Counted from the stretch's first letter, positions 12,265 to 25,090 are shown. The stretch is DNA of 64,000 nt from Gigaspora margarita (GCA_009809945.1 WTPW01000998.1:96381-160380), one strand, 5' to 3'. Program-made: numbers and translations. Notes: generated from the letters alone by a model not told the origin.

Positions 12265-12561
12265 GGACCCTGAACATCTAGTATAGAGGTCATACTTGAC
12301 ATTTTTTAGCAAAAACACCTAAACTTTGAAAAGCAAATAACAGGTTTTGGCAATTATCTTGGCATCCAGTAGTCCAATTTGAATGAACTTTTTTTTAAAA
12401 TAAAGCTCTCAGTGAGGTGCATCTAACCAAAAAAAGCTAATTCAATTCTGATCACTGGATTAGAAGTTATTAAAGCAAATATATTTTGATATTTTTAGCA
12501 AATTAGGTCAAAATTGGCCAAAATCCAGTTATGACCTATATGAGAGATGTATGGGGTTCTA
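12265..12561. mobile_element. Small TIR element, 8-bp flanking repeat
   Basis: The left end GGACCCTGAACATCT and right end AGATGTATGGGGTTCTA form an imperfect inverted repeat that continues through TATAGAGGTCATA and TGACCTATATGAG. GCACTATA occurs directly on both sides (12257-12264 and 12562-12569). Because the terminal TA could belong to either the repeat or the element, the duplication could also be read as 6 bp. It is probably hAT-like and is non-coding. Confidence 0.65.
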
Positions 12562-12569
12562 GCACTATA

Positions 12570-15187
12570 ATTAATAAAAAATATAATTTAAAAGAAATAT
12601 TTTTCTTAATAAATTTGTTTAAAAAATCTTTTATAAAATGTGATAGTGACTATACTATTAATTGATTATATAAAGATATTAATATTAAAAAACAACTGTA
12701 TAAATTGTATAATTATATAGAGTTTGTGATTATATAGAAAGTGATTATATAAGAGGATAATTGTATATTAAATTATTATTTAATATGTCATAGATTATTA
12801 TAAAAGTAGATTATCATGAAATTAATATTAAAATTAATACATGTGATTGGTTAAAGTTAGATAATAGCCCATGAGATTGTTAGATTTTATTTAGTTTATA
12901 TAATGATCCAGATTTTATAATAATCTGCAACAATATATAAGCTAATAATTCTTAAAATAATTTACTTTAAACTAGTTATACTTTATAATATCTACTGCAA
13001 AGTCACAATTTAAATTTACAGTTTATTTATACTATAATTAGTGTTTCGATCTGTAATCTACTAATCCAAATAGATCCAATAATTTAGATTGAATACAGAT
13101 ATCCATATTCATTAATTTTAACCAGATAGATCTGAAATATTTACAGATCAAGAATAAGGATTTTTTAGATCTTAATTCTAAATAACTTTTATGCAATTGC
13201 CAATTTGACTAGCAACTAATGATAAATATATTACACTTCTATTGGTAAATATAAATGTAATGATTATTTATTATAGCTAATTTGAAAATTAATGGGATAC
13301 ATGATGAGTTTTGTGATGATCATCCAAATTTTGATAATTATTTTTTAGTAATAACTGCATAGTTTTTCGATAATATAAAATTTATGTTAAATAGCTAAAA
13401 AAAGTTAATCAAATATTTTATGAATTGAAAACCATTTTGTATAATAGTTTCAAGTTCAAGAACAAGTGCAAGTGCAAGAAGTAGAACAAGAACAATTGTT
13501 TTATAATAGATAAAAAGAAAAATATAAGATTAATAAAAATAGTAAATATATTATCAAATATTAAGAAAAATTACATTTTACCATAAATTTAGAAGTTTTT
13601 CTATTTTTTGTAAGAATTTTTGCCACCCAGATTAACTAATAATTACTAATTTTCTTAGTTATTTTTGCAGTTCATAGTTTTATATTGATCTACCAACCAA
13701 TAAAACCATAGTTATGTCCAAAATGTGATCAGTGTGCTAAAACTAATATAGCAATAAAGTAAATAATCAAGTTATTATTCTTTAACACTTTTTGATTAGT
13801 TATACAACCCTGAATCAATATTAAGACTAATATAGTGATGAGCAAGTTATGATCAAAAATGTTATCACTATTATTACAATTTATTTATAATAGTATTGTG
13901 TATTGATTTGTAACAAAATTTTTTACAGTAAATCATGAATCAACCAAATATTGAGAGAGTTACAATAAACACAATATAGGTATTTTACACTTTTTCTAAT
14001 TCCAAAATTATAGCTAATTAGTATGGATGAGCAGGTTAGTAAAATACAGGCTGATTTTTAAAACCTTACTATATGATATAGTTAGCTATAATTCTAACCC
14101 TAATACTAATATATATAATACTAGATCAGTATAGTATAGCTTTTAAAATTTGGAGTGTACTATACTAATATGCTCATCTATACCATATTGATTTGCAAAA
14201 ATATTAATCAATATCATACTAGTTCTATACTGCAATTTTCTATACTATACAATTCTGATCATCTGCACAAAAATTTTTTTTAGCAGATTACTACAATAAT
14301 TAGAAAGTTTTGTAACAAAATTTTATAGTAAATTGTAATAGAAACCACAACTATTAATTATGAGCTGACTCAAAACTATACTGTATTGGAGTATTCGATA
14401 GACTATGAAAATCAAATCTATATTCAATTCTGAAATGATATAAATTTAAAAATGACACAGAACTTGCATATATACATAATATTAACCAATCTAGAGTTCC
14501 AATCTGGATAGCATTTATCTGAATAATTATTAGATATTCAGATAATAACCACTTGAATCAAATCACTAATAATAACTAAAAAACTTAAATTAATTTGCTA
14601 TAGAACATTCTTAAATTAAATTTGATCTTAATCTATTGATACACAAAAATTAATTATAGTTTTATAGCTCACTACATTTGTCTAACACATTTCTTATTAA
14701 TTTATTGAATTCAAAATTGCATTTCATTTGTCAGATATTTGAAATAAACTATTCAAATTTGGTATATTTCAAATAAAACAGCTTCATATTAGTATTTGTA
14801 GCCAAATTTGTAAATATAGTGAGTAAAGTGATGGCACTTTGTACTCATATAGAATCCAGATTCAATAAATGAATTCAGATTTATCCAGATTTGGATTATT
14901 ATTTGAACACACAAAGTAGAATTTAAATTTGATCTGGATGGTCTTTAAAGAATAGGATCGAAACATTAACTATAATTATTACAAGATAAGTTGAATATTA
15001 GATTACTAATATTTATATTTTATTGCAACAATAAGTTGTAAACCAGTAGTATTATAGAAAGTCATACTTCATATTTGCAGCAAGCAATACTAATTATACT
15101 TCTAATTATAAGTAATCTCATGATTTCTTTTATTGTTAAAACAAAAACTCATATATATTAATTTGATTCTTTATTAATTACTGATTA
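12570..15187. other. AT-rich repeat mosaic, no gene
   Basis: At 12600-12800 the words GTGATTATATAG recur, as at 20100-20260 and 48340-48560. At 13300-13790 lies a copy of the CTTG/CAAGTGCAAG family. At 13990-14290 words of the type CTATACTATAC run in both directions, and the block ends near GATCATCTGCAC; related words occur at 21352-21440 and 40800-42520. A fragment of the 11100-11815 family lies at 14570-14700. No frame, RNA gene or bounded element could be supported. Confidence 0.35.
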
Positions 15188-15192
15188 TTAAA

Positions 15193-15409
15193 TGTAGTAG
15201 CTGAAGCTAAAATTGGCTAAAGCTGAGATTGAGTGGTTGCTATTTAAAACTATAATATCTACTACAACTCACTTATACTCTTTTATTTATAAAACTAACT
15301 CTAAACCCTAACCTAACTCTAAAAACAAAGCAGACAAAAAAGGCTCAAAAAATTTTAAAAATTTAAAATATTAAAAAAACTTAGCTTTAGTCAATCTTCA
15401 GCTACCACA
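15193..15409. mobile_element. Palindromic MITE with telomere-like loop
   Basis: The ends TGTAGTAGCTGAAG and CTTCAGCTACCACA are inverted repeats, flanked on both sides by TTAAA (15188-15192 and 15410-15414). The loop holds AAACCCTAACCTAACTC followed by GCTCAAAAAATTTTAAA. That loop closely resembles the loop of the differently ended element at 22437-22660. Confidence 0.6.
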
Positions 15410-15583
15410 TTAAATATTAAATCAAATGCTTAACAGCTAATTTTTAGTACAAGTAAAAACTTTATAATTTTTATGATCTTATAGTTAATAGATTTTATAT
15501 ACAAAACTTATATAAAAAAAAACTATCAATATATTTATAACTAGACAATGTATAGCATTGTGTGTTTAGAGCTATCATGTAAG

Positions 15584-17850
15584 TAGGGTCCAGAATGGGC
15601 TGGGTCAAACCCAGAAATTAGCAGGTCAGGCCGGGTCAGGCCAGGTTTGGGCCTAAATTTTAAACTCATTAATTAATTGGGCCAAGTTTGAGCCTGGTTA
15701 AAAAAATATTGGGCCGGGCCAGGTCTGGGTTTATAAAATACCAGGTTGGGTTTGGGTTTTATAAATAGGCCTGGTAAAACCCGTTAATACCTGTTTAACT
15801 TTATATTAAACTTTAGTATACAAATACCAAATTTGGGAAATCAGGTTCTAGAAGGATCTACAAACAGGTTCATAAATTTGATTGGTTAGTATACCTCTTT
15901 TTTATGCACGTATTCGTGCTAGGGTTTTACAATATTTTATATATCCATTTGTTGCTAAATGATATACGAATAGATAATAAAGACAATGGGGTTTGATAAT
16001 CCTAAATAATCCCGCATAGTAAGTTGTCCTCAAAAAAGTAAATGAAAACATAAATTTATTATTGTTTTCTGCATATTGTTAAGTAAAAGGAAATGAAAAA
16101 CGTATTCTAAGTAGCTTTTTAGATCGTTGAGTTTTATTTTAGAACTTGCAAGTGAAGTATAAATAGAATAAAAAACTTGGACTGTAGTTTAAAATCCACA
16201 AGAACAGACATAGAATAATAGTAAGAACAAATATATAGAGACAAACTTAGCACAATAGTTAGGATGAATGTAGTATGTAAAATGTACATAGCACAATACT
16301 GCAATAGTTGAGACATATATAGTACAGTAGGTAGATTAGAACGAACATAGCATGATAGTTGGACGAGCATAGTATGATAGTTAGGACGAACATAATAGAT
16401 GAACATAATATGATAATTAGAAAGAATATAGTACGATAGTTGAAACATAGAAAAATAGTTGAGACAAATGTAGCATAATAATTAGGACAAACATGGCATA
16501 ATAGTTGAAATAAACATAGTGGCAAGTTCAAGAGAAACATAGCACAATAGTTAGAAACAAATATAGTGCAATAATTGGGATAATTATTGAGATGAATGTA
16601 GCATGTTTTATTAATAAGCATTGCATGATAATTAAAATCTAGCACAATAGTTGAAATGAACTTAGTATGATGAATGTAGACAATAATTGGGATGAATATA
16701 GCATGACAATTAGGTAGATTCAGGACAACATAGAATCCAGGATGAATATATATAGCTTAAGATTTGGTACAAGATTTAGGTCAATTCAGGACATAGCATA
16801 AGAGTTTGGTAAATTTGTAATGTAGCGCAAGTGTTTAGTAGATTTAGAACATAGCACGAAAGCTGATATTAGTAGTTTATAGTGCTATATTGTATTATAG
16901 TACTGTATATATAGTATATAGTTAAATTTTTAATATAGTACATATTATATATAGTATAGTTAGATTCTTAATTTTATAATTAATAAATAAGCGTATTAAA
17001 ATATAAAAAATAAAAAAATAAACTTAAAACTTAACGGCCATGATTGATGCTTTAGAAATTTCTAGAAACTCCATTTATGGTATATTCCCGGACTGTATTT
17101 ATACGAGTTAATAAATTTGTACTGTAACCACTTGCAGGTATTCTGTGAAGGTACCCTAGCTTACATGAAACGGGTACAGGTACTAGACTCTGAACCCTAG
17201 GGCAAGGGTAGAGCCCAGATAGTTGAGCCCTTGTATAGGCTGGTAGGGTTAGGGTATTGCCAGTACCTGGCCCTACCCAGCCTGCGGAAGCCTATTCCTC
17301 GCTAAGGTTTATCAGTTGACAAGTGCAGTTTGTCCCATAAAATTTTATGCAAACTAGACACATCAAGCATGTTGGACAAGCATTCGAACGAAAATTTAAT
17401 AATGTTGACATTATCATTATAATGATCAGTAAAATGATACAAAATAGTTTTTATTATACAGATCATGCACGAAATCATCGTTTTATTCTTTAGATCATGC
17501 CAAAATCATAGACTTAATCAAATCAGCTAAAAAATCATTCAGTCTATTTTTATCAGGTGTTCCAGGAATTATGAAAATAGCAGTAAAATTTATTTGGCCT
17601 GACCCAGTGAATTATAGGCCCAGCCCAGCCTGATGAAAATGGGCAGGCCCAGAACGGGCCTGTAATTCAATAGACGGGTTCGGGTTGAGCCCGTAATTCA
17701 ATGGGCAGGTTCAGGTCGGGCCCATAATTCAATGGGCGAGTTCAGGTCAGGCCTATAATCCAATGGGCCGGGCTTGGACTGGGCCTATAATTCAACAGGT
17801 CAGTTTGGGTTTAGTGAAACCCAGCCCAACTCGGCCCGTTCCGGACCCTA
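15584..17850. mobile_element. hAT-like element with GGGCC-word terminal arrays
   Basis: The ends TAGGGTCCAGAATGGGC and CCCGTTCCGGACCCTA are inverted repeats. They are flanked by CATGTAAG (15576-15583) and CATATAAG (17851-17858), an 8-bp duplication with one mismatch. About 220 bp at the left and 280 bp at the right consist of degenerate words such as GGGCCNGGTCNGG, in opposite orientation. The centre carries a minisatellite (16195-16860) and a GGTACAGGTAC/CCCTACC block (17140-17290). No transposase is recognisable. Confidence 0.85.
16195..16860. repeat. Minisatellite, about 22-26 bp unit
   Basis: The unit resembles ATAGTTGGGACGAACATAG and is repeated about 25 times with many substitutions; late units change to TTTGGTAGATTTAGGACATA. 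It creates two overlapping open frames on the minus strand between 16134 and 16645, whose Tyr/Asn/Cys-rich products are translations of the repeat and not a credible protein. It lies inside the hAT-like element at 15584-17850. Confidence 0.8.
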
Positions 17851-17858
17851 CATATAAG

Positions 17859-19079
17859 TGATCATCATATATTTAACCAATTAGCATCACAGAAATGAAC
17901 AGACAGAAATTGCAAAGTTATGTTTTTGATATTTTGATCTACAATGCATTAAAAAAATTTGGTATTACTTTGCATAAACAATGAAAGTCCTTTACTATGC
18001 TCTGGACAATTATTAACTATACTATTTAATTTATAGCTACAATTTAAGCATACATAAGATTAATATATAGTTTTAATTAAAATTATACAAAAGCAATGGC
18101 TTTGTATTTAAACAATAGTTTCATATCTAAACAATAGCTTTGCATCCAAACAATAGTTTTATATCTTAACAATGATAAGTTTTTAATCAAAAATTAATAA
18201 CTTTATATCAAAACAATAACATAGCTTTTAAGGCTTTTCTTTTACTAGAGGCTTTATTTTTATAGAAGGCTTTAACTTTTATTAGAAATTTTGTTATCTA
18301 TAAGAAATTTGTCTTTATAGAGGTTTACAAATTTTATGGGATTTACAGGTTTTGCAGGTTTTGTCAGTTTTGTCAGATGTTTTGTTATTTGAAGTGGTAG
18401 GTCAGTGTTTAAAATTGGCTTGCATGAGATGCACATATACAAGTACTTTTTTTTGTGCATAAAAACCTACATAAGTAAATACATATGTGTGCATTTAAAA
18501 TTAATTTAAATAATTGCACAAAAAAATAATATGCAACAAGAATTAAAATTTTTATGTACAAAAAATAATGTGCAACAAGAATTTAAAATTTTAATACACA
18601 AAAAATTTGTGTTTGTAGTCAATTTTGCATTGGTCGATTTTATCAACTTGGCCAGCTTAGTCAGCTGATTTTTCAAAAAATCGACTTAGTCGATTTTATG
18701 TTAGATTATATTAAAAATTACAGTAACTACTCAAATTTCAGTTAGACCAATTCTATTCAGTGATTTAGATTACCTCTCTTGGTAAAAAAGGAATTGGTAT
18801 ATAGAATTATGGAATTAAAAAATTTTTAAAATAGGAATTCTATGATAGTAAGATCTGAAAAATTCTGAAAAGAAAGTCAATGAACATAAAATATGAGCAA
18901 GATTGAGAAATATATAAAAAATTCTGAAAGCACAATTAGGGTGATCAACTTTTACTTAGCTAGCTAAGCTAATTTTTAAATATTGACTTAGTTGAGTTGA
19001 TAAATTATGGTCAACTACAAACACTACAAAAAATTATCAGCAATCATATTTTATTTTTTTTGGAAGCTTTAATATAATC
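17859..19079. other. AT-rich DNA with short-word arrays, no gene
   Basis: At 18110-18200 the phrase AAACAATAGTTTCATATC recurs about four times. At 18300-18370 TTTGCAGGTTTTGTCAG repeats. At 18610-18700 and 18955-19015 words AGTCGATTTTGT and TTAGTTGAGTTGAT face each other and may be the ends of a further word-array element of about 0.4 kb. I could not find its target duplication. Confidence 0.35.
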
Positions 19080-20010
19080 AATAAAATTTAAAAAATATTA
19101 GTTATTATTTTTTTATACAAATTAGATAACTTTATTAGTACTATTTTTATTTTACATACCTATTAATTTAGCTAAAAAAATTTGTAATTTTTTTTATAAA
19201 AATATAAAAAAATTTTCATATTAATGAAATATCAACTATTTACATAAAATTTTAGAGTAGATATATTTTGTTTTTTTTAACAACTTGTCTTATTGCATAA
19301 AAATTAATTTGCTTAGTATTATTTGATTTTCATATATAGATATAATCAATTATTGTATATAAAAATTCTTAAAATTTATTACAAAAAATTTTTATATACA
19401 ATTATTAATTGCTGTTATATATAAAAGGCAAAATAATAATAAGCAAATCAATTTTTATGCAATATAAAAAGTTGTTAAGAGAACAAAATATATTTATTTT
19501 AAAATTTTCATATAAATCAATTGAAATTTTGCTAATATGTTATTTTATTTTATGTTTTTACAAAAAAAATTACAATTTTTTAGCTATATTTATAGATAAG
19601 TAAAGTAAAAAACAATACTAATAAAAAGTTATCTAATTTATATAAAAATTACATAGTAGGTATATTCTGTTCTCATGAACATAAAAATTAATTTATTTAT
19701 AGCAACAATCAATAATCATATATAAAAATTTTTTAAAATAAATTGTTATATATGTTCATTTATCATTGCTATATATAAAAGTCAAAATATTAATAAATCG
19801 ATTTTTATGCAATAAAAAAGTTGTTCAGGAGAATAAAATATACCTATTTTAAAATTATTATATAAACCAATTAATATTTTATTAATATTTTTTTATTTTA
19901 TATTTTTACAAAAAAATTACAATTTTTTTTATATTTGTAAATAAGTAAAATAAAAAACAATACTAATAAAAAGTTATCCAATTGCATAAAATTTCATAGT
20001 ATATGAACAA
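19080..20010. repeat. Second dyad repeat family
   Basis: The block runs forward and then inverted several times. TTATATATAGCAA-type sequence faces its complement around centres near 19390 and 19730. TAATACTAATAAAAAGTTAT lies at the outer edges with its complement near 19115. GCAAATCAATTTTTATGCAA and its complement bracket the centres. Related copies are at 45460-45700 and 47600-48300. The 64-codon open stretch at 19409-19603 is a by-product. Confidence 0.6.
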
Positions 20011-20630
20011 TTTTATTTATTGTATAAAAGTTGATCTAATTATTAAAATTGTAACTTTTATATATAGCAACTATCTAAGTTTATACATAAATGTAATTTT
20101 AAAGAAGCAATTTATTTTAAAATTGACCAACAAATTCTAAAAAAATAGTGATTATAATATAATTGTTACCATGTGGAGTATTTTTAATATAAATAAACAG
20201 TATCATATTTTGGCATGATTATTTAGTGTTTGCGACTATATAGGAGGTAATTATATGGGAGAATAACTGTAACTGATTAATTTAGTTGATAGTTTAACAT
20301 CTAATTCAGCACCAATTTAGCTGATGAGTTAGTCTCTTTTAGTTAAACAATAACCAATAAATATAATGATAATTTACAAATTAATAATTTTATTTTATTT
20401 ACTTAACTCAATAATTTTTTTAACATGTACATATGTGCAAGTAAAAATTTTTTTATATGCACACATGTGCAATCAATTAATTGTTTGTGCATCTTAAACC
20501 TGTATATTACTTGCATTTGTGCAAGTAATATTGGATCTGAATTTTAAACACTGGGGTAGGTTTCATCTTTTGTCATTTTGCAAAAATGGTTTGTCTAACA
20601 ACATTAGTCATGACACTCAATATTTGAGAT
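20011..20630. other. AT-rich DNA, no gene
   Basis: It contains a copy of the GTGATTATATAG-type block (20100-20260) and short ACATGTGCAAG words at 20430-20530. Nothing else is recognised. Confidence 0.3.
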
Positions 20631-20638
20631 CACTATGG

Positions 20639-21344
20639 CAGGTATGGTAAATGACTTTAAATGACCCAAATGACTCAAATGACAAATGACCAGTCATGGA
20701 TCATTTCACAGCCCAAATGACTTAAGAAAGTTATTCAACTCTGGTTAATTGATTATCTAATACTTTTAGCCAATCAAATTGATTATTGCTTTCCATAAAA
20801 AAAATAAACGTTGCTAGATACTATCCAATAAAAATTATTACACATGATAAATAACTGAATCATTTGATGAATGATTGTCATTTGTATTTTGGCTAAATGA
20901 CGTCATTTCCAGACCGGTTGTAAAGTGACATTTCAATCGAATTATAAGATCAGTTATGAATGAAGTGAATAAAAAATACTAGACAAAAAAATAATATATT
21001 TACTTTTTCTTTTAAAGAAAAAAAGGTTTATGAATAATAATTTACCGATTGTAAAATGATATAAATCACTTTCGAATTTACAAATGGCATGTTAATTAAT
21101 AATCGACGTGAATTGAGAAATGATGCGAACATATGTATTATTTAAAATATTGATCGGTAGGATGTCAACTCCATGCAAAAATGACCTAATGATCAAATGA
21201 CCCCCGTTCATTTGGAAATGACTTTGGTCACGAGTTATTTCCAAATGACCCAAAAGTTGAATGACCTCAAATGAGCGATCATTTTGAGGTCATTTGAGGT
21301 CATTTGAAAAATTGGCAAAATGACCAGGTCATTTACCATCACTG
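20639..21344. mobile_element. hAT-like element with AAATGAC-word ends
   Basis: The ends CAGGTATGGTAAATGAC and GTCATTTACCATCACTG match the hAT pattern and are flanked by a perfect 8-bp duplication CACTATGG (20631-20638 and 21345-21352). The left 70 bases repeat AAATGACCCAAATGACTC and the right 160 bases repeat the complement. The interior is unique, with no transposase frame. Target duplication identity suggests a relatively recent insertion. Confidence 0.93.
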
Positions 21345-21352
21345 CACTATGG

Positions 21353-21788
21353 TACGGATGACCAAAATTGTATGGAGAATTACAGCAGATCAATATGATA
21401 CCGGCATAGTATAGATTAGTATTTTCGCAAATCATGTGTCATTTTAGAATCGATTCCATTTACCAATAAAAAAAATCAAGCGTAAAATTTTAAAAATAAA
21501 GTAAAAAAAAATTAAAAAATTAACTAGTATCGCCCGGCGTAACATTTGTCTACAGCATAAATTTAATGTATTTTAAACAAGAACATGAGTTTAATATTTT
21601 ATTTATTATATTTATTTAATAGGTCGATATAAATCAATTCCGCTTTAAACTTATACTGGCTTTCAGATTTTTATAATATTAATTCTGAATTTACGTCAAT
21701 TCTGAAATGACACGTGTTAATTCTCGATTTTCACCGAACGTGAAATGACCCTTAATGCAGATCATGAGACCACAGCAATGTAATAAAT
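21353..21788. other. Word-array remnant, no gene
   Basis: It begins GGATGACCAAAATTGTATGG and contains CATAGTATAGATTAG, resembling 14000-14290 and 40800-42520. The hAT-like element to its left may have inserted into this older repeat. No frame is supported. Confidence 0.35.
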
Positions 21789-22001
21789 GTCGCAGATCAT
21801 AATTTAAAATGAAATCTTCATTCTTTACTTAACCTGCTAGCCTTATAAAACCCACTAATACTTGTTTATTATATTTTTTTTTTTTAAAACTAACCCTAAC
21901 CCTAAACCCCTAACCCTAAAAAATACACCCCAAAAAAATTTAGTTTTCGAGATTTTATACTATCATTTCATTTTAATCTGGGTTTCATTATGATCTGTCA
22001 C
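21789..22001. mobile_element. MITE, GTCRCAGATCAT family, copy 1
   Basis: The ends GTCGCAGATCATAAT and ATTATGATCTGTCAC are inverted repeats, flanked by a perfect 7-bp duplication AATAAAT (21782-21788 and 22002-22008). The loop carries CCTAACCCTAAACCCC-type telomere-like sequence. Copies at 22437-22660 and, inverted, 34348-34558 also have 7-bp flanking repeats. The duplication length does not settle the superfamily. Confidence 0.85.
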
Positions 22002-22198
22002 AATAAATAATTACTTATTAATAATTACATTGACATTCGTATTGATCTTTTTTATTGATATTTATAAAGGTAATTCTTTTATTGTTCATCTTTTTTTTTT
22101 TCTTCAACACTTTATTGAATCAAAAGGATATGACTTCGTGACTCGTGAAATTCGTAATAATGAATGTCTAAATATACTAATATTCAGTGTAACCTGAA

Positions 22199-23563
22199 TA
22201 GGGCTGATAATCGGTCCGTCCAGTCCGTCTTGGTCCAAAGACTGGCAGTCTTTTAAAAGGTTAGACTGGACTCGATCCAGGACTGATTAGGACTGATCAG
22301 TATGAGACTGGAAGGACTGATTGCTAGACTAATTAAATATCATATAAATTGACTAACATATTAATTTATTACTCGTTATTATTATCAAAATAATTAGTTT
22401 CATTACATAAATGCTACCTCCAAACAAATGTTTATTGTCGCAGATTATAATGAAATTAGGTTATAATGAAATTTAGGGTCTCAATTTAAAAATATAAGCA
22501 CTACTAAAATCTACCTATACTCTTTTTTAAATAACCATAACCCTAAAACCTAACTTAACTATAAAAAAAAATCTAACAAAAAAGGTCCAAAAAAATTTTA
22601 AATATCGGTCATAAAATACGTCAAATTTCATTATAATCCGATTTCATTATAATCTGTCACATTTATTATTATTAGAACTAGTAATAATAATGCGTATAAT
22701 TTTGAAAACCATGCATATGATTTTTGTAGATATATTTTTATGCGAGTAAGCTAGCATAATGCAAGCCAAATTATCCCAAGCGTAAGCATTTTTTTGAAAG
22801 TTCCAAACTGGAAAAATTAATATAAATTATGAACAAGGTCAAAAGTAGAATTGGAACAAAGTTCCTAAATATTCCAAATGGAGCGTTTTTTATAGACTAG
22901 GTATAATACTGTGTATTATGCGCATTATGTACGTATAAAAAGCATTGAATTGCTTATCACTAAATTAGAACCAAATTTACATTTAGTTGTGCTTTGTTCT
23001 TTAAAGTTCAAAGTGCAGTATTAATAATGTAATATTTAATAATCATAATATTTATTTATAACTTTAATTGCTAACGCTAATACTAATTTGCTTTTTATAT
23101 CCAAAAATATTTAATTTTTAATTTGTAAGCAAAGACAAATTCATAATTTAAAGGAATCAAAAAACTTGAAAGTAATGCATCGAATCAAAGTCATGACCAA
23201 ACAAATAAAATATTCATATGATTGTTTAACATATAAACCTTTTAATAATACATCTAATTTTAAAAAAAATGCTTCGTGAAGATATAAATCTAATTTTACA
23301 AAAAATGGGTTGCAAAGATATAAAATAAATATTAAATAAGAAACACTTGATTTAAAATTTTTAATTTATTATTGTTGTCTAAGCTCTAAAAATTAACCTC
23401 GTATATCACAAAAAATTAGGCTATATACGTCCGTTACAATATTTTAAAAGTTAACTATATTAGGACCGATAGTCTTTTGGTCCGTCCTTTAACGACCAGA
23501 CTGGCCCGGTCCTAAGTCAGACCGCAGGACCGGCGGCTTTAGTCGGACCGATTTACAGCCCTA
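22199..23563. mobile_element. hAT-like element with GGTCCG-word ends
   Basis: The ends TAGGGCTGATAATCGGTCCG and CGGACCGATTTACAGCCCTA are inverted. They are flanked by AACCTGAA (22191-22198) and AACCCGAA (23564-23571), an 8-bp duplication with one mismatch. The terminal 120 bp repeat words such as GTCCAGTCCGTCTTGGTCC. A 7-bp-duplicating MITE is nested inside at 22437-22660. The rest is non-coding. Confidence 0.88.
22437..22660. mobile_element. MITE, GTCRCAGATCAT family, copy 2 (nested)
   Basis: The ends GTCGCAGATTATAAT and ATTATAATCTGTCAC are flanked by GTTTATT and ATTTATT (one mismatch in 7). It sits inside the hAT-like element 22199-23563, so it is younger than that element's arrival. Its loop (ATACTCTTTTTTAAATAACC and a CCCTAAAACCTAAC run) is nearly the loop of the element at 15193-15409 rather than that of copy 1. 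Confidence 0.75.
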
Positions 23564-23571
23564 AACCCGAA

Positions 23572-24160
23572 ATTCAAGCCAATATAGCAATACCTTTAAG
23601 GTTCTTTGTATTGGCGTAACAAAAGAACTGCTCATGCCAAAACAAGATAGGAATAACTTGGGAATGTAAGTTTTCTATGTCGAAAATTTTATGAAATAAT
23701 CTGTGCTACCAACCAGGCTGACAGTAAGTGTTCTCGGGCGCCTAAATCAATTGATCGGGAATAAAATTTTGAATAGTCGGGGTCAAAAACACTGATCAAG
23801 TGAATTGCCACTTCACTGGAAAAAGTCTGGAGGCGGGCGCAGGCCATCTTTTTTTTCACAGAGTTAACGCTGATTGGCTAAGACTACTTAGTGATAAAGT
23901 AAAAAAAGAGGTTGTCATGGATCTTCAATGAAATTACAGTATTTACTAAAAAAAAATTTTTTGTAATCAAATACTTCATTATTGTTTGCATTGGTTTGTT
24001 CGAAACTAAAGGGGCAAAAGTTGCGATTATTGTTGCTGTAACAACATGAAAATTTTTAAAGCCCGTAAAAGAAAAGTTGTGGAACTTGGTGTTGCCGAAG
24101 TTATACTTATTTGTTGCAGTGTTGCGAGAAAGTATATTTGTTTGTTGGATACAATAGTCG

Positions 24161-24207
<47 letters not shown>

Positions 24208-24680
24208 AAGACATAATGATAATAAATTAGGCAAGGGTAAGCAACGATCGCAATCATTAAATCTGTTATTTCATCATTGAACAAAATGATTGATAAAAAT
24301 GTACAGGACATTCGTGAGGATGATAATTTTATTATAAGGAGAATGATTTATGATAATACTTTCTTATAAACAATCGACAAAATTATGCAAACCGTAATAA
24401 ATATATTCCCTTTTTAATCTTTATTTGAAATTATTTTATTATATATACATCAGTTGTTCGATAACAAAAAAAAATTTTGAGTGCTGATAATGAGCATGAA
24501 CAGAGCATGAGGAGAACATGAGCAGAGCTTAGCTTGATCAGCACTTCACCGCTCTGCTCTTTCGCATTCGCTTCAGCTAGCACTAAATAATGTATATTAT
24601 ACATTCATTTAAAATTTGTGAAACCCAAAATTATCAAAAAAGGGGACGTCTAAAGCGGAGCAGATTCTTATAATATATTT
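23572..24680. other. Unassigned stretch, long T tract
   Basis: Between 23720 and 23880 the DNA is notably GC-richer for this window but holds no open frame of note. A 42-base T tract spans 24162-24203 and makes the overlapping Lys-rich minus-strand frames here meaningless as proteins. At 24478-24588 the words GAGCATGA and GAGCAGAGC run between AGTGCTGA and TAGCACT, a possible small inverted-word element without a visible target duplication. Confidence 0.35.
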
Positions 24681-24689
24681 TATCGAATT

Positions 24690-25090
24690 AACTTTAGGGT
24701 TAGGGTCATCTTTGATTTGGTGCTAGATAGGTTTTAGGGAGTAATATACAAGCAAAATTTCCTTCCCGACATTTTAATTAACCCACCAAGGTAGGTTTAG
24801 ACTGTCGTTTTTTGTATTTTTCAAGGGTCATCAAAATTCTTTAATTTGATTGGTCGAATATCACGTGATTCTGCTCCACTACAAAAAAATGTTAAATCAA
24901 AGAAAACCAATCACCAAATTCAGGTGTAAATCAACTAACCGGAATCTCGAAATTTTGTTTACACAAGAAGGCAAAAAACAAAAACAAACTCAAGAACATA
25001 AAAATGGCTGTCCAAACCTGTCTTGGGCCATTAATAAAAAAATGTCGGGAAGGCAATATTATCTATATCCAGTCTAACCCTAACCCCCTA
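24690..25090. mobile_element. TIR element with telomere-like ends
   Basis: Imperfect inverted repeats of about 45 bp or more: CCTTCCCGACATTTTAATTA near 24762 faces its complement near 25055. The flanking outer parts are TTTAGGGTTAGGGTCA on the left and CTAACCCTAACCCCC on the right, so the repeats may extend about 100 bp. An open stretch at 24850-25077 is interior and has no recognised similarity. Exact ends and target duplication were not resolved. Confidence 0.5.

Noticed and set aside
16134-16645. Two overlapping minus-strand frames of 104 and 128 codons
   Set aside because: They are translations of a 22-26 bp minisatellite.
21885-21930. CCCTAA run as a chromosome end
   Set aside because: It is short, degenerate, internal to a MITE loop and continued by unique sequence on both sides.
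23884-24311. Lys-rich minus-strand frames of 116 and 94 codons
   Set aside because: Both run through a 42-base T tract; no motif is visible outside it.
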